This document shows, one piece after another, positions 8,736 through 17,831 of a DNA stretch of 64,000 nt. A program made the translations under genes and the position numbers. The notes beneath the pieces were generated by a model. That model searched no databases. It saw only the letters and a list, made by a program, of their open reading frames with translations, and had not been told where the DNA came from. Within the stretch, counting starts at the first letter, position 1. Each line of letters opens with the position of its first letter. The stretch comes from Mangrovihabitans endophyticus (lineage in GTDB: Bacteria; Actinomycetota; Actinomycetes; Mycobacteriales; Micromonosporaceae): positions 297,720 through 361,719 of the forward strand of contig NZ_BMMX01000001.1 of assembly GCF_014646155.1 (NCBI RefSeq), in the 5' to 3' direction.

Positions 8736-9737
8736 ATGCGCGCATGGCAGGTGCACCGGCCGCAACCGGACGTGGCGCAGGCCCTGCGCCGCGCCGAGAT
8801 CCCCGATCCGCGGCCGGCGCCGGGCGAGCTGCTGGTGGCCGTCGACGCGTGCGGGGTGTGCCGCACCGACCTGCACGTCGCGCAGGGTGACCTGCCGGCG
8901 CACCGGTCGCCGGTGGTGCCCGGGCACGAGGTCGTCGGCCATGTGGTGGCGCTGGGGGAGGGCACGACCCGGCACGCGGTCGGTGACCGCGTCGGCGTGG
9001 CCTGGCTGCGGCACACCGACGGCACCTGCCGGTACTGCCGCTCCGGACGGGAGAACCTGTGTCCCGCGTCCCGGTACACCGGATGGGATGCCGACGGCGG
9101 GTACGCGGACCTGACCTGCGTTCCGGAGGATTTCGCGTACGCGCTGCCGGACGGCTATGCCGACGCGGAGCTGGCGCCGCTGCTGTGTGCCGGGATCATC
9201 GGCTTCCGGGCGTTGCGGCGGGCCGCGTTGCCCCCCGGCGGCCGGCTGGGCATCTACGGCTTCGGCGCGTCCGCGCACCTCACCGCGCAGGTGGCGATCG
9301 CCCAGGGCGCCACGGTGCACGTGCTCACCCGCGGCGCGGGCGCCCGCGAGCTGGCGGTGGAGCTGGGTGCCGCCTCGGCGGGCGCCGCGGACGCCGCGCC
9401 GCCCGAGCCGCTGGACGGGGCGATCCTGTTCGCCCCGGCCGGCGAGCTGGTGCCGGTGGCGTTGCGCGCGCTGGACCGGGGCGGGACGCTGGCCGTGGCG
9501 GGCATCCACCTGAGCGACGTCCCGTCGCTGAACTACCAGCGGGAGTTGTTCCAGGAGCGGGACCTGCGCAGCGTCACCTCCAACACCCGCGAGGACGGCC
9601 GGGCGCTGTTGGAGTTCGCCGCCGCGCATCGGCTGCGGGTGACCACCACGCCGTACCCGATGGCGGAGGCGGACCGGGCGTTGACCGACCTCGCCGCGGG
9701 CCGGGTCCGCGGCGCGGCGGTGCTCACCCCCGGCTGA
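8736..9737 (+). CDS. Zinc-dependent alcohol dehydrogenase (AdhA-like)
   Basis: The 333-aa medium-chain dehydrogenase starts at ATG 8736 behind a CAGGAGGTGGG ribosome site. It has the catalytic zinc signature GHEVVGHV near residue 65 with the preceding CGVCRTDLH, and a nucleotide fold with [11 protein letters not shown] near 170. The structural-zinc loop reads [17 protein letters not shown], with an Asp where most relatives have the first of four Cys. Asp could still bind zinc, or the site may be weakened. It probably oxidises or reduces short alcohols and aldehydes with NAD(P). Its neighbours suggest no pathway. Confidence 0.85.
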   Translation: MRAWQVHRPQPDVAQALRRAEIPDPRPAPGELLVAVDACGVCRTDLHVAQGDLPAHRSPVVPGHEVVGHVVALGEGTTRHAVGDRVGVAWLRHTDGTCRYCRSGRENLCPASRYTGWDADGGYADLTCVPEDFAYALPDGYADAELAPLLCAGIIGFRALRRAALPPGGRLGIYGFGASAHLTAQVAIAQGATVHVLTRGAGARELAVELGAASAGAADAAPPEPLDGAILFAPAGELVPVALRALDRGGTLAVAGIHLSDVPSLNYQRELFQERDLRSVTSNTREDGRALLEFAAAHRLRVTTTPYPMAEADRALTDLAAGRVRGAAVLTPG

Positions 9738-9842
9738 CCGCCTATCGGCCCGGACGCCGGCCGGGGCGGGGATCGCCCGGGGGCGGGATTTGACGGCTGG
9801 CAGGGATGCCGGTGGCGGTCGCGTCGCGGCAGGGTGGGCCGC

Positions 9843-10208
9843 ATGAGGTACCGGTGTCTGCTGGTCGACGACAGCGCCCGCTTCGTGCGCTCGGCGCGGC
9901 GCCTGCTGGGCCGTGAGGGGGTCGACGTGGTGGCCGTGGCGGCCACCCGCGCCGAGGCGATCACCGCCGCCGGTGCCGCCGCGGTGGACTTCTCCCTGAT
10001 CGACGTGCAGCTCGCGGGCGACAACGGCGCGGCGGTGGCCGACGCGCTGGCCCGGCGGGGCGTGGGCGGGCGGATCGTGCTGGTCTCCGCGCTGGACGCG
10101 GAGGACGTCGCCGAGCTGGTGGCGGGCAGCGCCGCGGTGGGGTTCGTCGCCAAGGCGCACCTGTCACGGGCGGCGATCGAGCGGGTGCTGGCCGGGCGCC
10201 CGGACTGA
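9843..10208 (+). CDS. Stand-alone receiver-domain protein
   Basis: The 121-aa product is one receiver domain: MRYRCLLVDDSARFVRSARRLL, with an acidic DD pair, a predicted phosphoacceptor Asp in FSLIDVQLAGDNG and a Lys in VGFVAKAHLS. The invariant Pro after the switch Lys is absent. The output domain is missing, as in several actinobacterial orphan receivers. ATG 9843 was preferred to the GTG at 9834 because AGGGTGGG lies just upstream, but both are possible. Its stop codon falls inside a small tandem repeat, and it converges with a LuxR-type response regulator. Confidence 0.8.
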   Translation: MRYRCLLVDDSARFVRSARRLLGREGVDVVAVAATRAEAITAAGAAAVDFSLIDVQLAGDNGAAVADALARRGVGGRIVLVSALDAEDVAELVAGSAAVGFVAKAHLSRAAIERVLAGRPD

Positions 10209-10275
10209 GCCGACCGGAACTGGGCCGCCCGGACTGAGCCGGCCGGAACTGGGCCGCCCGGAACTGGGCCGCCCG
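10201..10275. repeat. Short tandem repeat, five units of 14-15 nt
   Basis: The sequence alternates CGGACTGAGCCGRC (twice) with CGGAACTGGGCCGCC (three times), five related units in a row. The first unit contains the stop codon of the receiver gene, and the array ends next to the stop codon of the opposite-strand response regulator. It looks like slippage-expanded intergenic DNA. No stem is obvious. Confidence 0.75.
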
Positions 10276-10278
10276 GTG

Positions 10279-10935
10279 TCAGCGCGAGCTCAGGTAGGTG
10301 ACCACGGCCAGCACGCGGCGGTGGTCGTCGCCGGTCTCCGGCAGCTCCAGCTTGGCCAGGATGCTGCGCACGTGCTTCTCCACGGTGCCCTCGGCCAGCC
10401 ACAGCCGCCGGGCGATCCCGGCGTTGGACCGGCCCTCGGCCATCAGGGCGAGCACCTCGCGCTCGCGATCGCTCAACGGCGCCAGGGGGTCGTGGCGGCG
10501 GCGGGCGTCGACCAGTTCCCGGACCAGGTAGGGGTCCACCACCGACCCGCCGGCAGCCACCCGCTGGACCGCCTCCACGAAGCTGTCCACGTCGGTGACC
10601 CGGTCCTTGAGCAGGTAGCCCACGCCACCGTCGGCGGTGAGCAGGTGCACGGCGTGGTCCACATCCACGTACGCGGAGAGCACCAGCACCCCGGTGGACG
10701 GGTGCCGCCGGCGGATGACAGCGGCGGCGTCCAGGCCCTCGGTGCGGTGTTCGGGCGGCATGCGCACGTCCAGCACCACCACGTCGGGGGTGTGCCGCTC
10801 GGTCAGCGCGAGCGCGGCGGCGGCGTCGCCGGCCTGCCCCACGACGGTGATCCCGGCGCGGGTGAGCAGCCCGGCGAGTCCCTCACGCAGCAGCACGTCG
10901 TCGTCGGCCAGCACCGCTGTGATGCCGTCGGTCAC
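10279..10935 (-). CDS. NarL/LuxR-family response regulator
   Basis: The 218-aa protein has a receiver domain (about 1-120: ADDDVLLREG, phosphoacceptor Asp in VVVLDVRMPP, Lys in YLLKDRV) and a C-terminal LuxR-type helix-turn-helix (about 150-205: LSDREREVLALMAEGRSNAGIARRLWLAEGTVEKHV). The start GTG 10935 is preceded by GAGGAGC; the longer in-frame extension upstream has no such site and would overlap the divergent kinase gene. It is divergent from, and presumably phosphorylated by, the histidine kinase that starts 109 nt away. Target genes are unknown. Confidence 0.92.
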   Translation of the reverse strand: MTDGITAVLADDDVLLREGLAGLLTRAGITVVGQAGDAAAALALTERHTPDVVVLDVRMPPEHRTEGLDAAAVIRRRHPSTGVLVLSAYVDVDHAVHLLTADGGVGYLLKDRVTDVDSFVEAVQRVAAGGSVVDPYLVRELVDARRRHDPLAPLSDREREVLALMAEGRSNAGIARRLWLAEGTVEKHVRSILAKLELPETGDDHRRVLAVVTYLSSR

Positions 10936-11043
10936 GGCTGCTCCTCGCGTGTCGGCGGCCGATCGGAGCCATAATCGTAGCGGCGTGACCCGGTGCCCGG
11001 CCTGCCGTACGGCGCGGAGCGCGCCGTGGAGGAGGATGCGGCG

Positions 11044-12417
11044 GTGCGTGTCGGGCTGGTCGGCCGGGTGCTGCTCAGCGCCGGCGTGCCGACGCTGCTG
11101 GCGGTCGCGGCCTTCGTCGCGATGATGGTGTCGGTCGGGCATCTGCGGGACACGCAGTCGCGGGCCGCCACCTCACAGGCGCTGGTCATCGCGGCCGAGG
11201 GCCTGTCCCGCGCGGTCGGCCAGGTGGAGCTCGCCGACCGGGGCGCGTTGCTGGCCGACCCGGCGGCGTCCGAGGCGCGGCGTCAGGCGGCGCAGCGCGC
11301 CCGGCGCCAGGCGCAGAACCTCGTCGCGCTGGCCGGTGACGAGCCCGGCACCGGTGCGCGGGCCGGGCAGGTGGTGGCCGCCGCCCGGGCGTACCTGGAC
11401 ATGCCCGCCCCGGCCGCGGGCGCGGGCATCGCACCGCGCGAGACGGACCTGCTGGCGGTCTTCACCAGCCGTCTGGAGACGTTCCTGGGCGGCGAGCGGG
11501 AGACCGTCACGGCGCTGGAGTCCGACGCGGACGCGGCCACCCAGCGGGCGGTGGCCGCCGCGGTGGTCGGCCTGATCGCCTCCCTCGTTGCGGTGGTCGG
11601 CCTGGGGATTTACCTGACGGGCGCGGTCACCCTGCCGGTGCGCCGGGCCGCGGAGGCCGCTCGCGAGTTCACCGGGGGCGAGCTCACCACGCGGCTGCCG
11701 GTGGGCGGCGCCCGGGAGATCCGCGACCTGCACCAGGCGCTGAACACGATGGCCGCGGCGCTGGCCACCGCCCGCGAACAGCTTGCCGCGTCCCGGGCCC
11801 GGATCATGTCGGCCGGCTGGCAGGATCGCCGTGAGCTGGAGCGCAACCTGCACGACGGGCTGCAGCAGCGGCTGGTGGCGCTGGGCCTGGATGTGCGGGC
11901 GCTGCAGGCCGATCTGGCCGGCGAGCCGGACGGGCTGCGCGATCAGGTCGCCGAGATCGGCGATGCGCTCACCGCGGCCACGGCGGAGTTGCGCGAAGTG
12001 GTGCACGGCATCCAGCCCGCGGTGCTCACCAGCAGTGGTCTGCCGGCCGCGCTGCGCGCGATGGCCCGGCGGTCGCCGCTGCCCGTGGAGGTGGCGGCGG
12101 ACCTGCCCGGTCGGCTGCCGCCGGATGTGGAGTCGGCGCTGTACTACATCGCCTCCGAGGCCGTCACCAACGCGGTCAAGCACGCGCGCGCCGGCTACGT
12201 CCGGGTCGACGTGCGCGTGCGGGACGGGGCTGCACGCCTGGAGGTTGGCGACGACGGTGTGGGCGGTGCGGACGAGCGCGGATCGGGGCTGGTCGGCCTG
12301 CGCGACCGGATCGAGGCGACCGGCGGCCGGATGCTGGTGGACAGCGTGCCGGGCACGGGCACCACACTGACCGCGACGGTCCCGCTGGACGAGGAGTCCA
12401 CGCCCCGGTACCCGTGA
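11044..12417 (+). CDS. NarL-type sensor histidine kinase
   Basis: The protein (about 457 aa) has two membrane segments (about 8-28 and 175-200) flanking an extracytoplasmic Ala/Arg-rich helical sensor, then a HAMP linker. A HisKA_3 dimerisation helix follows with the phospho-His in ELERNLHDGLQQRLVALGLD, then a GHKL ATPase domain (YYIASEAVTNAVKHARAGYV, GDDGVGGADERGSGLVGLRDR). This is the NarX/DesK-like class that pairs with LuxR-type regulators, matching the divergent neighbour. GTG 11044 was chosen for its upstream GGAGGA; an upstream in-frame start at 10993 is possible. Confidence 0.9.
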   Translation: MRVGLVGRVLLSAGVPTLLAVAAFVAMMVSVGHLRDTQSRAATSQALVIAAEGLSRAVGQVELADRGALLADPAASEARRQAAQRARRQAQNLVALAGDEPGTGARAGQVVAAARAYLDMPAPAAGAGIAPRETDLLAVFTSRLETFLGGERETVTALESDADAATQRAVAAAVVGLIASLVAVVGLGIYLTGAVTLPVRRAAEAAREFTGGELTTRLPVGGAREIRDLHQALNTMAAALATAREQLAASRARIMSAGWQDRRELERNLHDGLQQRLVALGLDVRALQADLAGEPDGLRDQVAEIGDALTAATAELREVVHGIQPAVLTSSGLPAALRAMARRSPLPVEVAADLPGRLPPDVESALYYIASEAVTNAVKHARAGYVRVDVRVRDGAARLEVGDDGVGGADERGSGLVGLRDRIEATGGRMLVDSVPGTGTTLTATVPLDEESTPRYP

Positions 12418-12532
12418 CCGAGGGTGCTCCCGGGTTCGTGCCAGGGTCATCTCGGGCCGCGCCGGTCGCCCCCTTCATCGCCGATGATGAATCCCGAAAA
12501 GGATGAAACAGTGTCTGAAGGGAACAAAAGCG

Positions 12533-13306
12533 ATGTATCACCGCACCGCGCGTGTCCTCACCCTCGCCGCCCTGGCCGGTGTCCTGGGACTCACCCAGCA
12601 GGCCTGCGGCAGCAGCGGCGATCCGGCCGCCCCCACCTCCGGCGCCGCCGGCCACGCGGCCGGAATCGGGGACGCCGCCGTGACGGCCGCGGGGGACGCC
12701 GCGGGCCGGGACGCCGACGCGAAGCAGGACGACAACGGAGGCCAGGCGGCCGGCGGCGCGAGCCGCAGTGACGCGGAAAGCCGGGGCGACGCCGGCCGGA
12801 CGGACGACAACGGGGGCGCGAGCCAGCACAAGGGCTCCGGCCAGACCGGCGACGACGTGGCCGCCTGCCGCTCGCAGGACGTGACGGTCGACGTCACCTT
12901 CCAGCCGCAGCGTGTCGACGGCGACACCCGCATGGGGCTGGTCGCCGTGACCAACGACTCCGACCAGCCGTGCACCGTCGACGGCCGTGCGTCGATCTTC
13001 CTGACCAACGCCGCAGCGGAAGTGGTCGACGTGCCCACCAGCAACGTCGCCCAGCCCGGAGCGGCGTCCGAGATCACCCTGCAGCCGGGCACCACCGCCT
13101 TCGAAGGCATCAAGTGGACCGTCTGCGACAAGGGCGACGAGACCTGCGGCGCCGGCAACAGCCTGCAGTTCAGCCTGGAGGGCACGGCCGACGGCCGGTA
13201 CGCGAAACTGATCGGCTTCCCGGCGCCGGAGCGCAGCGACATCACCATGGCCGAGCTGCTCGTCGGCACGCTGCAGCCCAGCACCCAGGGCGTCGTCGCC
13301 TGGTGA
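12533..13306 (+). CDS. Secreted lipoprotein with DUF4232 domain
   Basis: The 257-aa product starts MYHRTARVLTLAALAGVLGLTQQACGSSG. The signal peptide ends in a lipobox-like LTQQAC, so it is probably a lipoprotein, although Gln at -2 is not ideal. A low-complexity Asp/Gly/Ala/Asn-rich linker (about 30-105) is followed by a beta-rich domain (about 112-255) of the actinobacterial DUF4232 type: CRSQDVTVDVTFQPQRV, LVAVTNDSDQPCTVDGRASIFL. Function is unknown; these are exported or surface proteins. It is followed by a strong palindromic terminator. ATG 12533 has AAGGGA upstream; an earlier in-frame ATG (12503) is less likely. Confidence 0.85.
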   Translation: MYHRTARVLTLAALAGVLGLTQQACGSSGDPAAPTSGAAGHAAGIGDAAVTAAGDAAGRDADAKQDDNGGQAAGGASRSDAESRGDAGRTDDNGGASQHKGSGQTGDDVAACRSQDVTVDVTFQPQRVDGDTRMGLVAVTNDSDQPCTVDGRASIFLTNAAAEVVDVPTSNVAQPGAASEITLQPGTTAFEGIKWTVCDKGDETCGAGNSLQFSLEGTADGRYAKLIGFPAPERSDITMAELLVGTLQPSTQGVVAW

Positions 13307-13316
13307 TCGGGCCGGG

Positions 13317-13362
13317 GCGGCCCCTGGTGGTTACCGGCTAGCCGGTAACCACCAGGGGCCGC
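13317..13362 (+). terminator. 46-nt perfect palindrome
   Basis: Both 23-nt halves are exactly complementary, from GCGGCCCCTGG to its mirror CCAGGGGCCGC, centred on GGCTAGCC. It begins 10 nt after the DUF4232 stop. It is the strongest simple dyad I noticed in the window and probably terminates transcription, although a protein-binding role is possible. Confidence 0.7.
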
Positions 13363-13368
13363 TGGCAT

Positions 13369-13392
13369 CGCTGTCGCGGCGCCGCGACAGCG
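13369..13392. promoter_or_regulatory. Second perfect palindrome (24 nt) upstream of the PrsW gene
   Basis: CGCTGTCGCGGC is followed directly by its reverse complement GCCGCGACAGCG, 6 nt after the first palindrome and 47 nt before the protease start. It could be an operator for the downstream gene or part of a compound terminator. No -10 box can be assigned with confidence. Confidence 0.45.
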
Positions 13393-13439
13393 CAAGACTG
13401 GAGTGCAGGACATCGGCACGCACAGTCTGGGAGCACGTC

Positions 13440-14408
13440 ATGGTGAGCACCCTGCCGGGACACCCGGTCACCACCCCTACCGCCGCTGAGCGCCGGCGCC
13501 GGCATCTGCCGCCCTGGGCGCGGATATTCCTCGGCGGCGGCGCCCTGTGGATCGCCGCCGTCGTGGTCACCTTCGTCACCGGCAACGTCAACCTCGTACC
13601 GACCATCATCCTGGTGGGCGCGTTCCTGGTGCCGGTGACCTTCGTGGTGTGGGCGTTCGGGCACGCCGACCCGGTGCTCACCCCCTCGAAGATCTTCACC
13701 GCCTTCCTGTACGGCGGTGTCACCGGCGTGCTCGGCGCGTCGGTGCTGGAAGCCGCGTTCGTGCACAACGCCTCCGCGGCGGGTTTCCTCGGCGTCGGCC
13801 TGATCGAGGAGGGCGTCAAACTCGTCGTGCTGTGGCTGATGGCCCGCAGACTCGGCCGGTACTCCATGCGCGACGGGCTGGTGCTGGGCGCCACGGTGGG
13901 TCTCGGGTTCGCCGCGTTCGAGAGCGCCGGTTACGCGTTCCAGGCGTTGTTCACCCAGCAGGGCGGCCTGTCGCTGATGGGCGTGGTGCAGACCGAACTG
14001 CTGCGCAGCGTGCTGACCCCGTTCGGGCACGGGCTGTGGACGGCGATCGCCGGTGCCGCGTTGTTCGGCGTGGCCAGCCGCCGCGGCCGGGTCACCCTGC
14101 GGGCGTGGCCGGTTGCCGGCGCGTACGTGCTGGTGGCCGTGCTGCACGCGCTGTGGGACGCGGCGCACCTGGCCGCCGCCTGGCTCACCCTGTACCTGAC
14201 CGGCTCGGCGCAGCAGTGGTACGCCATCCGCAACGGGCTGGGCGCCTATGCGACGTCGGCCCAGGTGCACTTGGACGCGATGCTGGGGTTGGCGCTGCCG
14301 GTGGTCGACGCCCTGGTGAGCCTGGCGATCGTGGCCGGGTTCGTGGTGCGCGCCCGGCACCAGGAGCGGTACGCGGTCCGGGCGTTTGCGGGGCATCCGA
14401 TCGGGTGA
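13440..14408 (+). CDS. PrsW-family intramembrane metalloprotease
   Basis: The 322-aa protein has about eight membrane segments and the PrsW signature residues. EEGVK (in GVGLIEEGVKLVVLWL, about residue 125) is followed by FAAFESAGYAF, a His in LTPFGHGLWTAIAG and HALWDAAH near residue 240. PrsW relatives cleave membrane anti-sigma factors or other membrane proteins; the metal is held by the Glu and His residues. The target here is unknown and no anti-sigma gene is adjacent. A basic N-terminus (ERRRRHLPPW) precedes the first membrane segment. Start ATG 13440 lies close to GGGAG. Confidence 0.88.
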   Translation: MVSTLPGHPVTTPTAAERRRRHLPPWARIFLGGGALWIAAVVVTFVTGNVNLVPTIILVGAFLVPVTFVVWAFGHADPVLTPSKIFTAFLYGGVTGVLGASVLEAAFVHNASAAGFLGVGLIEEGVKLVVLWLMARRLGRYSMRDGLVLGATVGLGFAAFESAGYAFQALFTQQGGLSLMGVVQTELLRSVLTPFGHGLWTAIAGAALFGVASRRGRVTLRAWPVAGAYVLVAVLHALWDAAHLAAAWLTLYLTGSAQQWYAIRNGLGAYATSAQVHLDAMLGLALPVVDALVSLAIVAGFVVRARHQERYAVRAFAGHPIG

Positions 14409-14424
14409 GCCCGGCCGGTGGTGT

Positions 14425-16704
14425 TCACGACCGGGTCCGGGTTCGCCGCCGGTGCCAGCGCAGCGGGCCCGGGTGCACACTCCACCACGCCCGCCGCCAC
14501 CAGGAACGCCGTGCCCGCAACGAGTCCGCGAACGCCACCGCCTGCGCCCCGGCCCGGTCCGCCGCGGCCGGGTCCGCCGCGCCCGGCGCGAACGCCGTCG
14601 CGTTCACCCCGGCCACCAGACCGTCCAGCGGCGGCCCCTCCGGCTGCGGCCCCTCCCGCTGCGGGACGTCCGCCGCGGCCGGGGCCGCGGCGCGCAACCG
14701 GGCGAATCCCGCCGCCTCCGTCGCCGCCAGATGCGCCGGCACCGGACGGCCCGCCAGGCGCATCGCATCGGTGAATTCGTGCCACGCTCCCGCGATCCGC
14801 TCGTCCGGGCTGCCCTCGAAGAGACGCCGGCGGCGCTGGGCGCGCCGCGCCAGGACCACCGCCGCGGCCGCGGCGCCCAACATCGCCACGACCGTGCCGG
14901 AGGCGCCGGTGGCCACCACCGCCGTGGACGGGCCCGGCCCGGGGCCACCGGACGCCGCCGTCGGCGTCGCCGGCACGCTGGCGCTGCGGCTCGGCGGCGG
15001 GGGCGGCGAACTGCTCGGCGGCGGGGTGCTGGGCTGCGGCCGGAAATCCTCCTCCACCGGGCGTGGATCATCGCTGGTGGGCATCGGGTCGAACGCGATC
15101 CAGCCCAGGTCGTCGAACAGCACCTCCGGCCAGGCGATCGCGTCGCCGCCGGTCACCGTGCCCCCGCCGGCCGGCGCGTCGAAGCCGACCACCACCCGGC
15201 TGGGCAGCCCGGTGAGCCGCGCCAGCACCGCGAACGAGGCGGCGAACTGTTCCGACGTGCCGCGCTGGCCACCCTGATCGCGGGGCCCGAACAGGAAATA
15301 CTCCAGGTTCGGGTACGCGTGACCGCTGGGCGCGTCCGGCACGGCACGGTAGTGCTCGGCCAGGAACTGCTCGATCGCCGCCGCCCGGTCGTACGCGCCC
15401 GCGTTGCCGTCGGCCAGTTGCGCGGCCAGCCGCCGCATCCGTGGTGGCGGCTGCGCCCCGACCGCCAGGTATCGGGCGACCGCCGCCCCGGCCGGTGCGT
15501 CGGCGGTGGGCAGCAGGTTCAGGTCCGGTGCCGGGCGCTGCGAGGTGACCCGGTAGCGCAGCCCGGCGCGCAGGCTTTCCGGGCGCATCAGGGTGCCGGT
15601 CGCCGCGTCGTAGGCGATCCGGGCGCCGGACACCTCCACCGGGGTCGCCGCCGCGGGCAGCAGCCGGCCGGTCAAGCCGTCCACGGTGATCGTCTGCGTC
15701 GCGGCGCGCACCCGCACCCCGGAGGGCTGCGGCGGCCGGGGCAGCACCCGGCCCGCGTTGCGGTACGTCGCACCCACCCGCCAGGTGACGCCGTCGTAGT
15801 CGGGCAGCACCGCCAGCCGCAGCCGCACCCGCTGGCCGGCGTCCGGGGCCAGCGGCGACACCTGCAGCAGCGGCTGCCGCGGCGTCAGCGCCCAGCCGGA
15901 GATCCGGTTCAGCGGGCTTTCGTCCAGGCTGTCCACTTGCGGCGGTTCGACGTACCGGCGCGGGTCCGCCGGGGACGCGCTCACCTGCCCGCCCAGCCAC
16001 GGCGCCACCAGCGCCACCACGGCAGCGATCGCCGCCAGCGCCGCCGCCGAACCCGCCAGCGCGCGGGCCCGCACCGCCAGAGCGGCCGCCCCCGCCCCGC
16101 GCGCCCCCACCGGACCGCCGGTGGGGCCCGGATCGCCGGTGGGGGCCGGATCGCGCGGCGCCGCCACCGCCAGCGCCAGCCCGGCCAGCCCGGCGAACGC
16201 CAGCGAGGTGCCCGCCTGGGCCGCCGCGTTCGGGCCCACCACGTACAGGGCTCCCGCATACAGCGCCACCGCCGGCACGCAACCCAGCAGGACCCGCCCC
16301 GCGCGTACCGCGATCTCGGCCCCCGCCAGACCGGCCAGCCAGGCCGCCACCACCGGGACGATCACCGTGTCCGGCGCGGGCTCCACCGGGATCAGCGCGG
16401 TGAGCATCCGCGGGATCCCGTTGGCCAGCGCCGCCCGCAGAATCGACGGCAGCGGGTCGGTCAGCCCGGCCCGGTCCGCGGCCAGCACCATCGCCCCCAC
16501 CGCGTAGCCGGCCAGCAGCACCACCGAGATCGGCGCGGCACTCCACGACGGCAGCCGGCGGGCGGCGGCGCCGGTACCCACCGACAGCACCGCCGCGCCC
16601 GCCACCAGCAACGGCAGCAGCGCGTCCACATAGATCCGACCCAGGGCCACCCCGGACAACGCGATCATCCCGGCCAGCGCCACCGGCACCAGCAGCCGCC
16701 TCAC
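14425..16704 (-). CDS. Membrane transglutaminase-like protein (TgpA/DUF3488 type), catalytic residues replaced
   Basis: The protein (about 759 aa) has six or so N-terminal membrane segments (to about 230), an extracytoplasmic beta-rich region, a transglutaminase-core-like domain (about 450-560), a Pro/Ser-rich linker, one more membrane segment (about 625-645) and a cytoplasmic tail. In the core, the position of the catalytic Cys is Ser484 (GTSEQFA) and that of the His is Ile523 (GGDAIAWPEV), while the Asp is kept (IAFDPMP). It is therefore probably not an active cysteine transglutaminase. Start GTG 16704 overlaps the DUF58 stop (GTGA). MoxR-DUF58-TgpA trios are a common bacterial operon of unclear function, perhaps envelope-linked complex assembly. 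Confidence 0.85.
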   Translation of the reverse strand: MRRLLVPVALAGMIALSGVALGRIYVDALLPLLVAGAAVLSVGTGAAARRLPSWSAAPISVVLLAGYAVGAMVLAADRAGLTDPLPSILRAALANGIPRMLTALIPVEPAPDTVIVPVVAAWLAGLAGAEIAVRAGRVLLGCVPAVALYAGALYVVGPNAAAQAGTSLAFAGLAGLALAVAAPRDPAPTGDPGPTGGPVGARGAGAAALAVRARALAGSAAALAAIAAVVALVAPWLGGQVSASPADPRRYVEPPQVDSLDESPLNRISGWALTPRQPLLQVSPLAPDAGQRVRLRLAVLPDYDGVTWRVGATYRNAGRVLPRPPQPSGVRVRAATQTITVDGLTGRLLPAAATPVEVSGARIAYDAATGTLMRPESLRAGLRYRVTSQRPAPDLNLLPTADAPAGAAVARYLAVGAQPPPRMRRLAAQLADGNAGAYDRAAAIEQFLAEHYRAVPDAPSGHAYPNLEYFLFGPRDQGGQRGTSEQFAASFAVLARLTGLPSRVVVGFDAPAGGGTVTGGDAIAWPEVLFDDLGWIAFDPMPTSDDPRPVEEDFRPQPSTPPPSSSPPPPPSRSASVPATPTAASGGPGPGPSTAVVATGASGTVVAMLGAAAAAVVLARRAQRRRRLFEGSPDERIAGAWHEFTDAMRLAGRPVPAHLAATEAAGFARLRAAAPAAADVPQREGPQPEGPPLDGLVAGVNATAFAPGAADPAAADRAGAQAVAFADSLRARRSWWRRAWWSVHPGPLRWHRRRTRTRS

Positions 16705-17831
16705 CACCCGCGGACCTCGTCCCACGCCGCCGCGAACTGCGGCCCGTCCGGCGCCTCGATGACGATCAGCCCGGCGCCCGCGGCGGACACCGGTGCCGCG
16801 TCCGCGTCCCCGAACAGGCCCGCCAGCACCACCGGGTACGGCCCGCGCAGCCCGCTCACCTCACCCAGCCCGGTGCGCCCGCCCGGACCGGTGAGGAACA
16901 CCAGCGTGTCACCCAGCCGGCCGCGGCGCAGCCGGCGCACCGTCGCGGTCAGATCGCCCTCGCCCAGCGTCGCCTCGGTCAGCACGTCCAGGTACGGGCC
17001 GGTGGCGTCGCCGGTCACCAGGTGCAGGCTGACCGGCAGATCCTCGCGGACCGCCGCGGTCACGATCGACGCGGCCGCCTCACACGCCGACTCGAACGAT
17101 TCGGCGATGCCGTCGGACACCTCCGGATGCGCCCGGGCGCGGTCGTCCAGCACCACCACGATCGTCGGCTCGCTGGTGTCCAGTTGCTCGCGCACCATCA
17201 GCTCGCCCACCTTGGCGCTGCTGCGCCAATGCACCCGGCGCAGCTCGTCACCCACCACGTACTCACGCAGGCTGTCGAAGGTGATGGTGCCGTGCGGCAC
17301 CTTGTCGATGCGTCCGTCCAGGCTGCGCGCCATCCCGGCGGGCACCGCCCGCAGCAGGTGGATGCGTGGATGCACCCACACCCGGGCCGGTTCGCCGTAC
17401 CGGCGGGACAGGCTGACCAGCCCCAGCGGGTCGGTGCGGGTCACCCGCAGCGGGCCGATCGGCACCACGCCGCGCCGCCCGGTCGGCACCGGATAGTCCA
17501 CGGTGGTGGAATGCGCGGGCCGCAGACGCAGCAGCGGCACCGGCACGTCCCGGCGGCCGCAGCGGTCCACCGCGATCAGGTTCGCCGCGCGCAGCCGGCT
17601 GGTGTTGTCCACCGTCAGCGTCATCCGGGCCGGATCGCCGCGGGCCACCCGGTCCGGCTCCGCCCGGCGCCGCACACCCAGCCGGGGCCGCCACAGCGCG
17701 AAACCCGCCGCGCCCGCGGTCGCCGCGACCGCCGCCGCGCCCAGCAGCGCCAGGTCCGGATAGCCCCCGCCGAAGCCCGCCGCCAGCAGCAGCACCGCCG
17801 CCGCGAGCAGGCCGGCGCCCCGCGCGGTCAT
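16701..17831 (-). CDS. DUF58 protein (vWA-like, MoxR-associated)
   Basis: The 376-aa protein has two N-terminal membrane segments (about 5-45), a beta-rich middle and the DUF58 core GTITFDSLREYVVGDELRRVHWRSSAKVGELMVREQLD near residue 190-230, then a von Willebrand A-like region (TIVVVLDDRA). DUF58 proteins accompany MoxR AAA+ ATPases and may act as their clients or adaptors. It overlaps the MoxR gene by ATGA upstream and the transglutaminase-like gene downstream, so the three are translationally coupled. The frame remains open far upstream, but that would read through the MoxR gene and is a shadow. Confidence 0.9.
   Translation of the reverse strand: MTARGAGLLAAAVLLLAAGFGGGYPDLALLGAAAVAATAGAAGFALWRPRLGVRRRAEPDRVARGDPARMTLTVDNTSRLRAANLIAVDRCGRRDVPVPLLRLRPAHSTTVDYPVPTGRRGVVPIGPLRVTRTDPLGLVSLSRRYGEPARVWVHPRIHLLRAVPAGMARSLDGRIDKVPHGTITFDSLREYVVGDELRRVHWRSSAKVGELMVREQLDTSEPTIVVVLDDRARAHPEVSDGIAESFESACEAAASIVTAAVREDLPVSLHLVTGDATGPYLDVLTEATLGEGDLTATVRRLRRGRLGDTLVFLTGPGGRTGLGEVSGLRGPYPVVLAGLFGDADAAPVSAAGAGLIVIEAPDGPQFAAAWDEVRGW

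Noticed and set aside
14386..17496. Forward ORF of 1036 aa over the transglutaminase-like gene
   Set aside because: It is a low-complexity antisense frame; the minus-strand genes have membrane segments, motifs and overlapping stops and starts.
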